DNA of 64,000 bases from Rossellomorea marisflavi (GTDB taxonomy: Bacteria > Bacillota > Bacilli > Bacillales > Bacillaceae_B). The position numbers were made by a program, and so were the translations under genes. A model generated the notes under the pieces. That model did not search any database, had not been told where the DNA came from, and saw only the letters and a program-made list of their open reading frames with translations. The stretch is from NCBI RefSeq assembly GCF_022170785.1, contig NZ_CP081870.1:2964001-3028000 (forward strand). The letters run 5' to 3'. This document shows positions 17,562-25,425 of the stretch, one piece after another; position 1 is the first letter of the stretch; each line of letters opens with the position of its first letter.

Positions 17562-18077
17562 ATGAACAAGCACACCCGTACGTTTAAACTTCAACTGGCC
17601 AAGCGCTACTTGGAGGATGAAACGGTTAGTTTTCGAGATTTAGCTTCTCAAGAAGGCGTGGACGCTGCTGCGTTGGGTTATTGGGTCAAGTTGGTTCGCC
17701 ATCATGGCGATCAAGCCTTTTCTTTTCCCTATACATCCTATTCTCCTGCCTTTAAACTAAAGGTACTTCACTATATTACGGACAAGAATTACTCCATTCG
17801 AGAGGCATCTGCCTATTTCCACCTTCCTGATCCCTGTATTGTGCGCAGGTGGTTGAGAAAGTGGGAGAAAAGGGGACGAGATGCCTTCGAATCAAACGAA
17901 ATGAGGGCCTTGATGATGACTCCCAAACCACCCAATCAACATAAGAAATTAGAAGATATGACTCCCGAAGAGCTACGAGCACACGCCGCCTATTTAGAGA
18001 TGGAGAATGCTTATTTAAAAAAGCTGAGAGCCTTAGTTCAGGAGGAATCATCACCAAACAGATCAAAGCGAAAGTAG
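17562..18077 (+). CDS. IS3-family transposase OrfA (helix-turn-helix protein)
   Basis: 171-residue DNA-binding half of the transposase. Two helix-turn-helix segments are visible at about residues 10-45 (LAKRYLEDETVSFRDLASQEGVD) and 65-110 (YITDKNYSIREASAYFHLP). A leucine-rich coiled coil follows near 130-160 (PEELRAHAAYLEMENAYLKKL). It has a good ribosome site (AAAGGAGGGG). Near its end, AAAAAAG at 18017-18023 is in the A_AAA_AAG register that drives -1 frameshifting, which makes the OrfAB fusion that carries out transposition. Confidence 0.92.
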   Translation: MNKHTRTFKLQLAKRYLEDETVSFRDLASQEGVDAAALGYWVKLVRHHGDQAFSFPYTSYSPAFKLKVLHYITDKNYSIREASAYFHLPDPCIVRRWLRKWEKRGRDAFESNEMRALMMTPKPPNQHKKLEDMTPEELRAHAAYLEMENAYLKKLRALVQEESSPNRSKRK

Positions 18078-18103
18078 TATTTGAACTAAGGAATGCGTTC
18101 CCG

Positions 18104-18934
18104 GTGATTCAGCTCATTAAAGTAGCGAACCTCCCTAGAAGCACCTATTACTTCATCAAAAAACAGTGGGACCAACCGGATCCTGATCGAAAATGGAAAA
18201 GAAGAATTGGATTGATCTTTCGCCGGCATTCAGGCCGTTATGGCTACCGTCGGATTACGGATGCACTCCAGGCAAAAGGGTATGACATCAATAAAAAGAA
18301 AGTCATTCGCATTATGAAAGCCTTAGGGCTCCAGTGCCTGGTAAGAAAAAAGAAATACCGGTCTTATGAAGGGGAAGTTGGAAAAGCGGCGCCCAACACC
18401 CTTGACCGAAAGTTCATGGCATCGAAACCGAACCAAAAATGGGTAACGGATGTGACAGAATTCAAGATTGCCGGACAGAAACTGTACTTGTCCGCGATGT
18501 TAGACCTGTTTAATCGAGAGATCATTACGTACACGCTTCACACGAAACCTAGCTTTGATTTAGTGGAAACGATGTTACTTCAAGGGGTCGAACGTCTACG
18601 TGAAGGTGATGACCTTCTCCTTCACTCTGATCAGGGCTGGCACTATCGCATGCCTAAGTACCGAAGGATACTCAAGGACCATCACATCACTCAGAGTATG
18701 TCTCGCAAGGGAAACTGTTATGACAACGCCGTGATGGAGAATTTCTTTGGCATCATGAAATCGGAGTTTCTCTACAGAGAAACCTTTCGGAACCTCAAGG
18801 AGTTCCACATTAAATTAGAAGAATACATGAATTACTACAACCACTTGCGAATCAAGTCTACGCTCGGTAAAAAGAGCCCGGTAGAATACCGACTGTACAC
18901 ACAACGAATCAATCAAAAAGTGGGTGTCCAATAA
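18104..18934 (+). CDS. IS3-family transposase OrfB (DDE integrase domain)
   Basis: Catalytic half of the transposase, in the -1 frame relative to OrfA. The frame is open back to the slippery site at 18023, so the working protein is probably the OrfAB fusion spanning 17562-18934. An ATG-like separate start at 18104 gives 276 residues. The region about 25-75 is the HTH_21 type domain (RRHSGRYGYRRITDALQAKG). The integrase core has its DDE triad in WVTDVTEF, LHSDQGWHY and NAVMENFFGIMKSE. No disruption is seen. Confidence 0.93.
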   Translation: MIQLIKVANLPRSTYYFIKKQWDQPDPDRKWKRRIGLIFRRHSGRYGYRRITDALQAKGYDINKKKVIRIMKALGLQCLVRKKKYRSYEGEVGKAAPNTLDRKFMASKPNQKWVTDVTEFKIAGQKLYLSAMLDLFNREIITYTLHTKPSFDLVETMLLQGVERLREGDDLLLHSDQGWHYRMPKYRRILKDHHITQSMSRKGNCYDNAVMENFFGIMKSEFLYRETFRNLKEFHIKLEEYMNYYNHLRIKSTLGKKSPVEYRLYTQRINQKVGVQ

Positions 18935-19111
18935 TTTGGGTCCAGTGCACAGGCCTGCGGGGTCTCGATCATCCCTCTTTTCCCATAGGAGTCAAGCGCC
19001 CTTCGCTTCATTCCACTCTTTGGTAGTTGATCATTGTGTACTCTTTCTACAATGGGGTGTGCGGGTATTCCCCTACTATGGGACAGGATATCAGGTAAAT
19101 CATTTTCGGTT

Positions 19112-19369
19112 CCTTTCAAGGATTGGGGTATCAGGAGAAAGTAGACCGTTCCATTACGCTTCGGGCACTTGCTTTCCACGGGGAGGAAGTCGAGCTTCCT
19201 CGGCTGCGCCTGCGGGATCTCGGTCTTTCCTCTATTCCCGTTGGAGTCAAGTGCCCTTCGCTCCATTCCACTCTTTGGTGGTTCAATATTGTGCGCTCTT
19301 TCTTCATTGGGGTGTGCGGTATTTATCTTACTGTGGGACTATCTAATGAATCGCTTTAGGTTTCTTTAA
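19112..19369. repeat. Structured intergenic repeat, copy B (tandem to copy A)
   Basis: Second tandem unit of about 260 bp, closely similar to copy A over its whole length, including flanks (ccactctttggtggtt, ggggtgtgcgg). The outer stem gggcacttg (19163-19171) / caagtgccc (19248-19256) is a perfect 9-bp match. The inner stem is cacggg / cccgtt. No gene. The stretch 19370-19514 that follows, up to the trxA terminator, shows nothing I can identify. Confidence 0.75.
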
Positions 19370-19514
19370 TTCTTTTTTGATTTTCAGAAGGAATGTGGAC
19401 CGCTTTTTCACTCTGAATATTTCTCGTATTTAAAGGATAAAACGCCTGTCTAAATCAAACGGATTTGCATCATCCTTCACATAATGTTCCCCATACCAAT
19501 TGGTTTAAATAAAT

Positions 19515-19550
19515 CAAAAAAGCATCCGGCTTTGGGCCGGATGCTTTTTT
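19515..19550. terminator. Terminator of trxA
   Basis: Perfect 9-bp stem gcatccggc / gccggatgc flanked by A and T runs, so it can act in both directions. On the minus strand it lies 9 bp past the trxA stop. Confidence 0.92.
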
Positions 19551-19559
19551 GTGGCGTGC

Positions 19560-19874
19560 TTACGCGTGTTTGTTGACTAGTTCAGCAAGTGCTTCTTTCG
19601 GTTGGAAACCGATGACTTTATCTACGACTTCGCCGTCTTTTAGGATAACGAGAGTCGGGATGCTCATTACGCCGTATTTTCCTGCTGTTTCTTGGTTTTC
19701 GTCTACGTCTACTTTGACGATTTTAACTTTTTCGCCCATTTCGCTGTCCAATTCTTCAAGTACAGGAGCGATCATTTTACAAGGTCCACACCATGGAGCC
19801 CAGAAGTCCGCAAGTACGAGACCAGAGTTTGTTTCAGCTGTGAAGCTTTGATCAGTTGCATGTGTAATAGCCAT
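19560..19874 (-). CDS. trxA: Thioredoxin
   Basis: 104-residue cytoplasmic dithiol reductant. It donates electrons to ribonucleotide reductase, peroxidases and methionine sulfoxide reductases. The active site WCGPC is at residues 28-32. The cis-proline segment SIPTLVI is near 70-76. GGGAGG lies upstream of the ATG. It is monocistronic, between uvrC and etfA as in B. subtilis. Confidence 0.98.
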   Translation of the reverse strand: MAITHATDQSFTAETNSGLVLADFWAPWCGPCKMIAPVLEELDSEMGEKVKIVKVDVDENQETAGKYGVMSIPTLVILKDGEVVDKVIGFQPKEALAELVNKHA

Positions 19875-19994
19875 TTAAATGTGCCTCCCAAATCTTAAAA
19901 TGTATCGTAAGTATATCACCGTAACCGGTAGGATGCTATAAATCTGCTCGTAGCTACTTTCCCCCTGCCGGTAGAGGTTTATACCCCATTCCAT

Positions 19995-20028
19995 GAAAAT
20001 AAGGAGCAAGCATCCGCCACTCCTTATT
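19995..20028 (-). terminator. Probable terminator of the fad-etf operon
   Basis: Perfect 9-bp stem aataaggag (19998-20006) / ctccttatt (20020-20028). It is followed on the minus strand by only a short T stretch. It lies about 70 bp past the etfA stop. Confidence 0.6.
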
Positions 20029-20100
20029 CTTCTTTTCTTATCCTATGTGTTCATGCGGTGAAATTCCACCCTGACACCCAGTCCTTTTTACAGGGAGTGA

Positions 20101-21081
20101 TCAGGAAGAAGAAACTTTCAGCTTTTTGAACTCTTCCGTGAGGAGTGGTACCACTTCAAAGAGGTCCCCTACGATCCCGTAGTCGGCTACATTGAAGATG
20201 TTCGCTTCCGGGTCTTTGTTGATGGCGACAATGACCTTGGAATTGGACATTCCGGCTAGATGCTGAATCGCTCCGGAAATTCCGCAGGCGATGTAAAGGT
20301 CCGGTGTGACGACTTTACCGGTTTGACCGATCTGGAGGGAATAATCACAGTAGTCGGCATCACATGCACCCCTTGAGGCCCCGACTGCACCGCCCAGTAC
20401 GTCGGCGAGTTCTTTGAGGGGGTTGAACCCATCCTCACTCTTCACGCCACGTCCTCCTGCGATGATGACTTTCGCTTCTGACAAGTCGACCCCTTCGCTT
20501 GCTTTGCGGACGACATCCTTGATGATCGTTCGCAGATTCTTGATTTCAACGGATAAGGAGGCCACATCACCTGTGCGGGACTCATCCTTGGCCAATGGTT
20601 CGATATTATTCGGGCGTATCGTCGCAAAGATGACTCCGTCCGTTACAATCTTTTTCTCGAAGGCTTTTCCAGAATAGATCGGTCTGGTGAAAACAAGATT
20701 CCCTCCTGCGAGGTCCAAGTCCGTTGCATCGGATACAAGACCGGTCTTCAGCTTGCCTGCGAGCTTCGGTGAAAGATCCTTCCCGAGTGCCGTATGGCCG
20801 AAGATGATCCCCTCTGGGGATTCCTGTCCGATCACTGCCATCAACGCCTGTGAATAGCCATCCGGTGTATATTGAGCCAATTTTTCATCCTCAACAGTGA
20901 TGACACGGTCAGCTCCGTATTGAATCAACTCTTCCCCGAGGCTGCTCACCGATTGGCCGACGAGCACGCCTACGACTTCTCCGCCTTCCGCTACCGTCTT
21001 CGCTGCCGCAATGGCCTCGAAAGATACATTACGCAATGATCCGTCCCGAACTTCACCAAGTACTACTACTTTTCTTGCCAT
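20101..21081 (-). CDS. etfA: Electron transfer flavoprotein alpha subunit
   Basis: 326 residues. With EtfB it accepts electrons from acyl-CoA dehydrogenases and passes them toward the menaquinone pool. The C-terminal FAD-binding domain is clear: GGRGVKSEDGFNPLKELADVLGGAVGASRGACD at about 205-240 and the family signature ISGAIQHLAGMSNSKVIVAINKDPEANIFNVADYGIVGD at about 265-303. It is the last gene of fadR-fadB-etfB-etfA. A GGGGG run lies upstream of the ATG, 37 bp after etfB. Confidence 0.97.
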   Translation of the reverse strand: MARKVVVLGEVRDGSLRNVSFEAIAAAKTVAEGGEVVGVLVGQSVSSLGEELIQYGADRVITVEDEKLAQYTPDGYSQALMAVIGQESPEGIIFGHTALGKDLSPKLAGKLKTGLVSDATDLDLAGGNLVFTRPIYSGKAFEKKIVTDGVIFATIRPNNIEPLAKDESRTGDVASLSVEIKNLRTIIKDVVRKASEGVDLSEAKVIIAGGRGVKSEDGFNPLKELADVLGGAVGASRGACDADYCDYSLQIGQTGKVVTPDLYIACGISGAIQHLAGMSNSKVIVAINKDPEANIFNVADYGIVGDLFEVVPLLTEEFKKLKVSSS

Positions 21082-21118
21082 GCTTATAACCCCCTGATTG
21101 TATTGGTATGCTGGTCGA

Positions 21119-21892
21119 TTAGATGACTTTCGCTTCCGTGCGGAGAAGCTGTACCAGTTCGCTCACCTGTACGGCTACATCTCCTTCGAGCACCCTGCCG
21201 GCCTCTTTTTTCGGCGGAAGATACATTTCGATTGTTTTCGTTTTCGCTTCCACGTCCTCTTCTTCCAAATCAAGATCGTCCAATTCAAGCTCTTCGAGAG
21301 GCTTTTTCTTGGCTTTCATGATTCCTGGAAGTGAAGGGTAGCGCGGCTCATTCAACCCTTGCTGCGCTGTTACAAGTAGGGGAAGGGACGTTTCGATCAC
21401 TTCCGAATCCCCTTCAACGTCACGCGTCACGGTTACGGTTTCACCAGCGATTTCAAGCTTTGTGATGGTGGTGACAAACGGGATATCCAGTTGCTCTGCC
21501 ACCCTTGGCCCAACCTGTCCGGATCCGCCGTCGATGGCCACATTGCCCGCAAGGATCAGATCGACTTCCTGATCTTTCAGGTATTGCGCCAGGATCGTCG
21601 CAGTCGTGAACTGGTCACCATGGTCGAGATCATCTTCTGTATTGATGAGGACGGCTTTATCGGCCCCCATGGCCAAAGCGGTCCTGAGCTGCTTCTCGCT
21701 CTCTTCCCCTCCAACTGTGATAACGGTTACATCTCCGCCGTGATTGTCACGGACCTGGATGGCTTCTTCCACGGCATATTCATCATAAGGATTGATGATG
21801 AATTCGGCGCCGTCTTCCGCTATGCGCCCATTCTGGATCGAGATCTTCTCTTCCGTGTCAAACGTTCTTTTCAACAATACATAGATGTTCAT
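21119..21892 (-). CDS. etfB: Electron transfer flavoprotein beta subunit
   Basis: 257 residues. The AMP-binding partner of EtfA. The family signature at about residues 160-190 is recognisable (VTRDVEGDSEVIETSLPLLVTAQQGLNEPRYPSLPGIMKAKKKPL). The N-terminal MNIYVLLKRTFDTEEKI and NPYDEYAVEEAIQ are also typical. It has GGAGGGA upstream of the ATG. It is separated from fadB by 128 bp containing a strong hairpin at 21989-22014, which may set different expression of the two parts of the operon. Confidence 0.97.
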   Translation of the reverse strand: MNIYVLLKRTFDTEEKISIQNGRIAEDGAEFIINPYDEYAVEEAIQVRDNHGGDVTVITVGGEESEKQLRTALAMGADKAVLINTEDDLDHGDQFTTATILAQYLKDQEVDLILAGNVAIDGGSGQVGPRVAEQLDIPFVTTITKLEIAGETVTVTRDVEGDSEVIETSLPLLVTAQQGLNEPRYPSLPGIMKAKKKPLEELELDDLDLEEEDVEAKTKTIEMYLPPKKEAGRVLEGDVAVQVSELVQLLRTEAKVI

Positions 21893-21988
21893 TCTGCAGT
21901 CCCTCCTGGTATTTGACTATGATAATCGAAACAATGTTTTAAATACAGCATCTCTTAGGAAGATTCGGACAATTACGTTCCGAAGAAT

Positions 21989-22014
21989 GGATAGCGGATG
22001 TACACCCGCTATCC
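21989..22014 (-). other. Hairpin between fadB and etfB
   Basis: Perfect 9-bp stem ggatagcgg / ccgctatcc with an 8-nt loop and no T run, just past the fadB stop. It is more likely an mRNA processing or stability element, or an attenuator, than a simple terminator. The role is inferred. Confidence 0.5.
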
Positions 22015-22020
22015 TGGAAC

Positions 22021-22791
22021 CTACCCTTTGAAATGGGGTTCGCGTTTTTCAATGAAGGCTGATATCCCTTCCTTGGCATCCTCTGAGACGAAGATTTCAC
22101 CGAACATATCGGCTTCACGTTTCACGCCTGCATAGAATCGGTCATCTTTTGTGTAGCTGAGCAATTCGATAGCAGCCTTCATGGCCACGGGACTCTTCTT
22201 GGCGATTTTTGCCGCAAGCTCCGAAGCCTTTTCAAAAAGCTCCTCTTCAGGATACGCTTTATTGGCAAGGCCCCATTGTACCGCTTCGACACCAGAGATC
22301 GGCTCACTTGTCAGGAGCATCTCCGCTGCCTTGGCGCGTCCTACGAATTTAGGCAGACGCTGTGAACCGGCGAAACCTGGCACAAGGCCGAGCTGTAGTT
22401 CAGGAAGGCCGAGCTTTGCGTTTTCACTCACAAGACGGATGTGACATCCCATGGCGAGCTCGAGTCCGCCTCCCAGTGCAGCGCCGTGAATGGCGGCAAT
22501 GATCGGTTTCGGGAAGTTTTCCATGCGCTCGAACACTTCCTGCCCCCGTCCGGCAAGCTTCGAGAACTCCTCTCCGGTCTCGATGGTGGTGAATTCCTTG
22601 ATATCGGCTCCCGCAGAGAAGAATCGACCTTCTCCCTTCAAGAGGATGACCCGGACGTCCCGGTTCCCCTCAAGCTCATTCAATAGAGCATCTATTTCAG
22701 AAATGAGCCCGCTTGCCAACGCATTGGCAGGGGGTCTCTGAATGAGCACGGATGCTACATTCCCTTCCAGTGTCCACGAAAGATTCTCCAT
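22021..22791 (-). CDS. fadB: Enoyl-CoA hydratase (beta-oxidation)
   Basis: 256-residue crotonase-fold enzyme that hydrates trans-2-enoyl-CoA. The oxyanion-hole segments are GRFFSAGADIKEF (about residues 54-66) and AIHGAALGGGLELAMGCHIRLV (about 99-120), with catalytic glutamates in LELAMGC and GLPELQLGLVPG. I chose the ATG at 22789-22791. AGGGGG sits 6 bp upstream, and the fadR stop codon (TGA) lies just before it, so the two genes are probably translationally coupled. The ATG two codons earlier abuts the ribosome site. Confidence 0.94.
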   Translation of the reverse strand: MENLSWTLEGNVASVLIQRPPANALASGLISEIDALLNELEGNRDVRVILLKGEGRFFSAGADIKEFTTIETGEEFSKLAGRGQEVFERMENFPKPIIAAIHGAALGGGLELAMGCHIRLVSENAKLGLPELQLGLVPGFAGSQRLPKFVGRAKAAEMLLTSEPISGVEAVQWGLANKAYPEEELFEKASELAAKIAKKSPVAMKAAIELLSYTKDDRFYAGVKREADMFGEIFVSEDAKEGISAFIEKREPHFKG

Positions 22792-22793
22792 TT

Positions 22794-23399
22794 TCATCCC
22801 CCTAAACTGATTGTGTTCCTGCCGCCGCATCCTTGAAGCAGCAGCTTGTGGATGGTGGGTACCTGGGCCGTCAGATCATATTTCTGTTCATTCATCACCC
22901 AGGTGGTGACCATTTCATCCAGCGTTCCGAAGATCATCTGCCGTGCAAGCCTTACATCGAGATCTGCTGAAAATTCACCTGACTCCACTCCGCTGACCAG
23001 GATGGTATCGATCAGCTTCAGGTATCCTTTCAGGACATCATTGATCTTGAGGCGAATCTCCTTATTGGATTGTCGAAGCTCCAGCTGCGTCACGATGGCG
23101 AGGTGATGATCATCCGACAGGATCTTACAATGATTTTCAATCATTACTAATAATTTCTCTGAAACTGTCTGTTTTCCTGCAATAACTTCCTCGATTTTAT
23201 CCACGAACAGGCTCATCTTTTCTTTGAAGAGGGAAATCAGGATGTCTTCTTTGTTTTTGAAATAAAGATAGATCGTCCCGTCTGCCACTCCTGCCTGCTT
23301 GGCAATCTTGGAAACCTGCGCCTGATGGTAGCCGTTTTCTGCAATCACAATGACCGCGGCATCGATGATCTGTTTATATTTTGGTTTATTTCGCTTCAT
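22794..23399 (-). CDS. fadR: TetR-family fatty-acid degradation repressor FadR
   Basis: 201 residues from the ATG at 23397-23399 (AAGGCAGG upstream). The N-terminal helix-turn-helix (KQIIDAAVIVIAENGYHQAQVSKIAKQAGVADGTIYLYFKNKEDIL, about 8-53) is the TetR signature. The rest is an all-helical ligand domain expected to bind long-chain acyl-CoA, which releases it from DNA. It is the first gene of fadR-fadB-etfB-etfA. A FadR box overlaps its own start region of transcription, so it should autoregulate. Confidence 0.93.
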   Translation of the reverse strand: MKRNKPKYKQIIDAAVIVIAENGYHQAQVSKIAKQAGVADGTIYLYFKNKEDILISLFKEKMSLFVDKIEEVIAGKQTVSEKLLVMIENHCKILSDDHHLAIVTQLELRQSNKEIRLKINDVLKGYLKLIDTILVSGVESGEFSADLDVRLARQMIFGTLDEMVTTWVMNEQKYDLTAQVPTIHKLLLQGCGGRNTISLGG

Positions 23400-23426
23400 A
23401 GGTTTTTGACCTGCCTTATAGAATAA

Positions 23427-23444
23427 TGAATGACCATTCATTCA
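23427..23444. promoter_or_regulatory. FadR operator
   Basis: The 18-bp sequence TGAATGACCATTCATTCA matches the B. subtilis FadR consensus TGAATGAMTANTCATTCA at all but one position. It lies just downstream of the -10 box of the fadR promoter, where bound repressor would block initiation. Confidence 0.88.
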
Positions 23445-23451
23445 TGTTTCT

Positions 23452-23480
23452 ATATTATAAGGTTCTCCTGTGATTGTCAA
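23452..23480 (-). promoter_or_regulatory. Promoter of fadR-fadB-etfBA
   Basis: Consensus -35 TTGACA (23475-23480) with a -10 region TATAATAT. The best spacing (17 bp) uses TAATAT at 23452-23457. The FadR box follows immediately. Confidence 0.8.
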
Positions 23481-23501
23481 CAGCCTGTACCATCCGCCAA
23501 C

Positions 23502-23526
23502 AAAAAAGAAGGAAGGATTCTCCTTC
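23502..23526 (-). terminator. Terminator of lcfA
   Basis: Stem gaagga (23512-23517) / tccttc (23521-23526), then a T-rich tract on the minus strand. It separates lcfA from the fadR operon. Confidence 0.75.
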
Positions 23527-23532
23527 AATAGT

Positions 23533-25230
23533 TTAACTTAATTTCTCCTCTTCTTCCAGCTTGACGCGTTCTTCTTCCACCAGCGCCCTGCGGAGGATCT
23601 TTCCGACAGCTGTTTTCGGCAGCTCTTTCCTGAATTCATAAATCCTCGGGACCTTATATGCGGCAAGATATTTCCTCGCATACACGTTGAGCTCTTCTTC
23701 TGTCAGGGACGCACCTTCCTTGAGGACCACATATGCTTTTACGGTTTCGCCCCGATAGGCATCAGGCACTCCGGCTGCGACGACCTCCTGGATGGCAGGG
23801 TGTTCGTACAGGACTTCTTCGATTTCCCGCGGGTAAATATTGAAGCCTCCGGCAATGATCATATCCTTCTTGCGATCCACTACGAAAAAGTATCCGCGTT
23901 CATCCATGTAGCCGACGTCTCCCGTAAGGAGCCAACCATCCTTCAGCGTCTGCTCAGTTTCTTCAGGTCGATTCCAGTATCCTTTCATCACCTGCGGACC
24001 CTTCACTGCAATCTCACCGATTTCATTCGGCGGCAACGTTTCCCCTGTTTCCATGGACAGGATGACACTGTCGGTATTCGGCCAAGGGACGCCAATGCTC
24101 CCCTTCACCCTCTCTTTATCCCACAGGAAGTTGGAGTGCGTGACCGGTGATGACTCCGTCAAGCCATATCCTTCGACCAGCTTTCCTCCTGTTATCGCTT
24201 CGAACTGCTGCTGCACCTCGACGGGGAGCGATGCACTTCCGCTGATGCATGAATCGATGGAGGAGAGATCGTACTTCTTGAGATCCGGATGATTCAACAA
24301 TCCGATATAGATTGTCGGAGCTCCGGGAAACAGGGTCGGCTTCTGCTTTTGGATCGTCTTGAGGGTCGTGGTGGCATCGAATTTCGGGAGGAGGATGAGG
24401 GTATACCCCTGCATGATGGATAGCACCATGACGGCTGTCATCCCATAGACATGGAAGAATGGGAGGATGCCCAGGACCCGTTCTTCACCCTTCCGGCACT
24501 TATAAAGCCAGATATCGCACATGGACGCATTGGCCACCAGATTTTGATGGGTGAGCATGACCCCTTTCGGGAACCCCGTCGTCCCTCCCGTATACTGAAG
24601 GAGAGCAAGGTCTTCTGCAAAATCAAACCCCTCCGGTTCCGCAAGTCCTCCTGCGCTTCTCTTCATGATATCCGTATAGAGATGGATGGTTTCCGACGGC
24701 TCCACTTTCACGACGATGCCGTACTGCTTCTTTTGGATGAATGGATAAATCAGGTTTTTGGGGAAGGGGAGACAATCCTTGATAGCGGTTACAATTATAT
24801 GTTCAAGCTCGGTTTCCTTCATCACCTTCGTGACCCGCGGATAAAGGATATCCAGGGTGAGCATCACCTTGGCACCCGAATCCTTCATTTGATACTCGAT
24901 CTCCCGTTCCATATAAAGTGGATTCGTCTGCACGACGACTCCTCCAGCATAGAGGATGCCGTAGTAGGCAACGACCGACTGCGGCGTGTTGGGAAGCATG
25001 ATGGCCACACGATCTCCTTTTTCGATCCCGAGCCCCTGGAGATAAGAGCCGAATTTGAGTGCCGCTTCGTGCACCTCACTATAGCTCAATTCCTTGCCCA
25101 TGAAATGGATTGCCGTTTTCCCACCATATTTCTCCGCCGCATCAGTCAGATAGCTCTGAAGCGGTTTCTCCACCAGCGAAAACTCCCTTGGAATCTGCTC
25201 GGGGTATTCAGTGAGCCAGGGTTTGTTCAT
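23533..25230 (-). CDS. lcfA: Long-chain fatty-acid--CoA ligase
   Basis: 565-residue acyl-activating enzyme that makes acyl-CoA from fatty acid, ATP and CoA, feeding the beta-oxidation genes beside it. AMP-binding motifs in order: YTGGTTGFPKGVMLTHQN at about 215-232, EGYGLTESSPVTH at about 355-367, GWLLTGDVGYMDERGYFFVVDRKKDMI at about 440-466, and the C-terminal lysine in KTAVGKILRR. GGGAGGGA lies upstream of the ATG. It has its own promoter and terminator, so here it is not in one transcript with fadR. Confidence 0.95.
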   Translation of the reverse strand: MNKPWLTEYPEQIPREFSLVEKPLQSYLTDAAEKYGGKTAIHFMGKELSYSEVHEAALKFGSYLQGLGIEKGDRVAIMLPNTPQSVVAYYGILYAGGVVVQTNPLYMEREIEYQMKDSGAKVMLTLDILYPRVTKVMKETELEHIIVTAIKDCLPFPKNLIYPFIQKKQYGIVVKVEPSETIHLYTDIMKRSAGGLAEPEGFDFAEDLALLQYTGGTTGFPKGVMLTHQNLVANASMCDIWLYKCRKGEERVLGILPFFHVYGMTAVMVLSIMQGYTLILLPKFDATTTLKTIQKQKPTLFPGAPTIYIGLLNHPDLKKYDLSSIDSCISGSASLPVEVQQQFEAITGGKLVEGYGLTESSPVTHSNFLWDKERVKGSIGVPWPNTDSVILSMETGETLPPNEIGEIAVKGPQVMKGYWNRPEETEQTLKDGWLLTGDVGYMDERGYFFVVDRKKDMIIAGGFNIYPREIEEVLYEHPAIQEVVAAGVPDAYRGETVKAYVVLKEGASLTEEELNVYARKYLAAYKVPRIYEFRKELPKTAVGKILRRALVEEERVKLEEEEKLS

Positions 25231-25274
25231 ACTGATCCCTCCCGTCTAATTGTTTGAAAATTTATTCTATTCCC

Positions 25275-25303
25275 ATTATAAAACATCAGGACTTCAGATA
25301 CAA
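25275..25303 (-). promoter_or_regulatory. Promoter of lcfA
   Basis: TTGTAT (25298-25303), 17-bp spacer, TATAAT (25275-25280) on the minus strand. I see no FadR box next to it. Confidence 0.75.
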
Positions 25304-25371
25304 TTTGTATTCGATTCCCAGTCCTTCTTTTAGCCTATGGTCATCCTCCCTTGTTAGGAGTCATCCCATAT

Positions 25372-25406
25372 AAAAAAGACTGTCACCACTACTGTATGAC
25401 AGTCTT
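25372..25406 (-). terminator. Terminator after yshE and the small membrane ORF
   Basis: Perfect 10-bp stem aagactgtca (25377-25386) / tgacagtctt (25397-25406) followed by a T run on the minus strand. Confidence 0.92.
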
Positions 25407-25425
25407 CCTTTCAATATTAAGGCGG

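Larger units (their letters stand above)
17510..18949 (+). mobile_element. Complete IS3-family insertion sequence (IS150-type)
   Basis: About 1,440 bp. The left end (from tgtgctg) and the inverted right end (tgcactgg) align over about 28 bp as imperfect terminal repeats, both including a GACACCC block. The 4-bp sequence CAGG flanks the element on both sides (17506-17509 and 18950-18953), a target duplication of the size usual for IS3 elements. Two overlapping-frame ORFs are joined by an A6G slippery site. All catalytic residues are present, so it may still be active. It is oriented against most genes here. Confidence 0.9.
17413..19111. repeat. Structured intergenic repeat, copy A (split by an IS3 element)
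   Basis: First of two tandem units of about 260 bp (the IS and one target copy excluded). Outer stem arms are gggcacttg (17465-17473) and caagcgccc (18993-19001). The inner stem is catggg (17479-17484) with cccat (18982-18986). The conserved blocks CTTTCC, GAGCCTCCTCGGC, GGGGTCTC and TTTTCCC..GGAGTC are shared with the other copies. The IS inserted into the central loop. It contains no gene of its own. Confidence 0.75.

Noticed and set aside
17413-19369. Tandem similarity considered as a CRISPR array
   Set aside because: Only two units of about 260 bp, no short regular repeats with unique spacers, no cas genes.
18950-19514. Plus-strand frames right of the IS (for example 18924-19346)
   Set aside because: They read through repeat copies A and B and translate to arginine/serine-rich text that is not conserved between the two copies.
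24451-25257. 268-codon plus-strand frame over lcfA
   Set aside because: Antisense shadow of a clearly coding gene. Low-complexity, histidine-rich translation without motifs.
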